Shown piece by piece: positions 63,282-64,000 of a stretch of DNA of 64,000 bases (positions are counted from its first letter, which is position 1; each line of letters opens with the position of its first letter). Where the stretch lies: assembly GCF_002002925.1 (NCBI RefSeq), contig NZ_CP019511.1, forward strand, positions 3,882,501-3,946,500, in the 5' to 3' direction. Made by a program: the position numbers and the translations under genes. The notes beneath the pieces are model-generated. The model saw only the letters and a list, made by a program, of their open reading frames with translations, did not search any database and was not told the DNA's origin. This DNA is from Sphingomonas sp. LM7. GTDB lineage: Bacteria; Pseudomonadota; Alphaproteobacteria; Sphingomonadales; Sphingomonadaceae.

Positions 63282-64000
63282 TTATCTCCGCTCGAAGGCC
63301 CGCATCCCGCTCAGCCGGTTGTTGCTCAGCTCGATCGTCGAGCCGCTGAGATCCGCCACGAACGCCGGGTTGGCCGGCGCGCCGGGCGCCATGCTGGCGG
63401 TATTGTCCTCCACCCGCAGCCCGGCGGACGGATAGGTCCGGCCCTCGGCCGCCACCACGATCAGCCCCGAATGATTGTCCTTGCTCTTGCCCTGGACGAA
63501 GGTGTTGCGCGCGATCAGCCCGGTGCCGCCTTCGGACAGGTCGATCATGTAGTTGGTCTTCTTGCCGGCGCTGTCGTCGAAGCTCGAATCGGTGATGCTG
63601 ACCCGGCGCGCGCGCAGCTTGACGTAATGCCCGCCGGTGCCGCGCTCGAAGCGCGAGCGGGTGACCGAGACGTCGCCGTCGACCGCGAGATAGATCGCAT
63701 GGCTGCAATTCTCGGTCTCGCACTGGCCGAGGCCGGAGAAAGTGGTGCGATCGATGCTCACGCGGCGGACGGTCTCGTGCCCGCCGCCGAGGATGCCTTC
63801 CTGGCTGTCGAGGAACATCGAGTTGGTGATCGTCAGGTCGCCCATCTCATGGCGGATGCCGGCGCCGTTGCCGTCGGAGACCGCATAGCCGCGGAAGACG
63901 ATGCCATCGATCGTCGAGCCGCGGCCGCGCAGCACGAAGCCGGCTTTTTCCTCGCAGACTTCCTTTTCGAAGATCACCGTGCCGGGCTGGCGCGCCTTGA
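63282..64000 (-). CDS. Right-handed parallel beta-helix protein (5' end beyond the window)
   Basis: The reading frame is open from the window edge to the stop at 63282, so at least 239 C-terminal residues are present. Repeated strands such as GDLTITNSMFLDSQEGI, RRVSIDRTTFSGLG, GDVSVTRSRFERG and RRVSITDSSFDDS are typical of PbH1/pectate-lyase-like solenoids, with Asn/Ser stacks. The Cys pairs CEEKAG and CETENC may form disulfides, which suggests an exported protein. Substrate and true start are not visible here. Confidence 0.8.
   Translation of the reverse strand, partial: KARQPGTVIFEKEVCEEKAGFVLRGRGSTIDGIVFRGYAVSDGNGAGIRHEMGDLTITNSMFLDSQEGILGGGHETVRRVSIDRTTFSGLGQCETENCSHAIYLAVDGDVSVTRSRFERGTGGHYVKLRARRVSITDSSFDDSAGKKTNYMIDLSEGGTGLIARNTFVQGKSKDNHSGLIVVAAEGRTYPSAGLRVEDNTASMAPGAPANPAFVADLSGSTIELSNNRLSGMRAFERR

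Overview
The window looks like a chromosomal segment of an alphaproteobacterium of the sphingomonad group (Sphingomonas or a close relative). The pointers are visibly high GC, the end of an rRNA operon in the order 23S-5S-tRNA-fMet, a Sphingomonas-type (PhoK/SPAP-like) alkaline phosphatase, many sphingomonad-style small genes, and dispersed intergenic palindromes. This assignment is inference from content; no search was run.

Layout. 1-2525: 3' part of 23S rRNA, 5S rRNA, initiator tRNA and a terminator. 2835-10641: a very large RTX extracellular nuclease followed by its type I secretion ABC transporter and HlyD-like adaptor. 10656-19629: housekeeping and stress genes (degenerate RBBP9-like hydrolase, OsmC, glycine-zipper lipoprotein, DUF3140, GH24 lysozyme, TlyA, TspO, UbiK-like, YbjN, ProC, hemerythrin, MarR, IlvE, tRNA-Gln). 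19860-24614: a minus-strand cluster of two NmrA-like reductases (one frameshifted), GST, AhpD-like protein, a membrane protein and two orphan response regulators. 25263-27441: a frameshifted conserved gene and a PAP2 membrane protein.

27391-42048: a polysaccharide or glycolipid locus. RfbF and RfbG make CDP-4-dehydro-6-deoxyglucose. On the opposite strand a ten-gene operon carries an HpcH-type aldolase, an inositol-phosphatase-like enzyme, Wza-like and Wzz/KpsE-like export proteins, a GtrB-like GT2, a GT-C membrane glycosyltransferase, an SDR, a YerE/IlvB-like ThDP enzyme, a GtrA flippase and a methyltransferase. Eight consecutive junctions overlap by exactly four bases. I read this as a candidate pathway for a carbon-branched CDP-deoxysugar that is loaded on a polyprenyl carrier, flipped and transferred. 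It is the best candidate here for an undescribed system.

42186-50385: an M23 peptidase, then a FecI-FecR-FecA type surface-signalling module, a Rossmann-fold methyltransferase-like protein and a YadA-type trimeric autotransporter. 50407-64000: HPP membrane protein, amidohydrolase, threonine deaminase, leucyl-transferase Bpt, the conserved transglutaminase/alpha-E/ATP-grasp trio (the transglutaminase has Ser where Cys is expected), a redoxin, DsbD, a PhoK-like phosphatase, intergenic repeat elements, and the 3' part of a beta-helix protein that runs off the window.

Two genes carry what look like single-base frameshifts (near 20475 and 25597); these could be real or sequencing errors. No CRISPR array, insertion sequence, integrase or riboswitch was seen.
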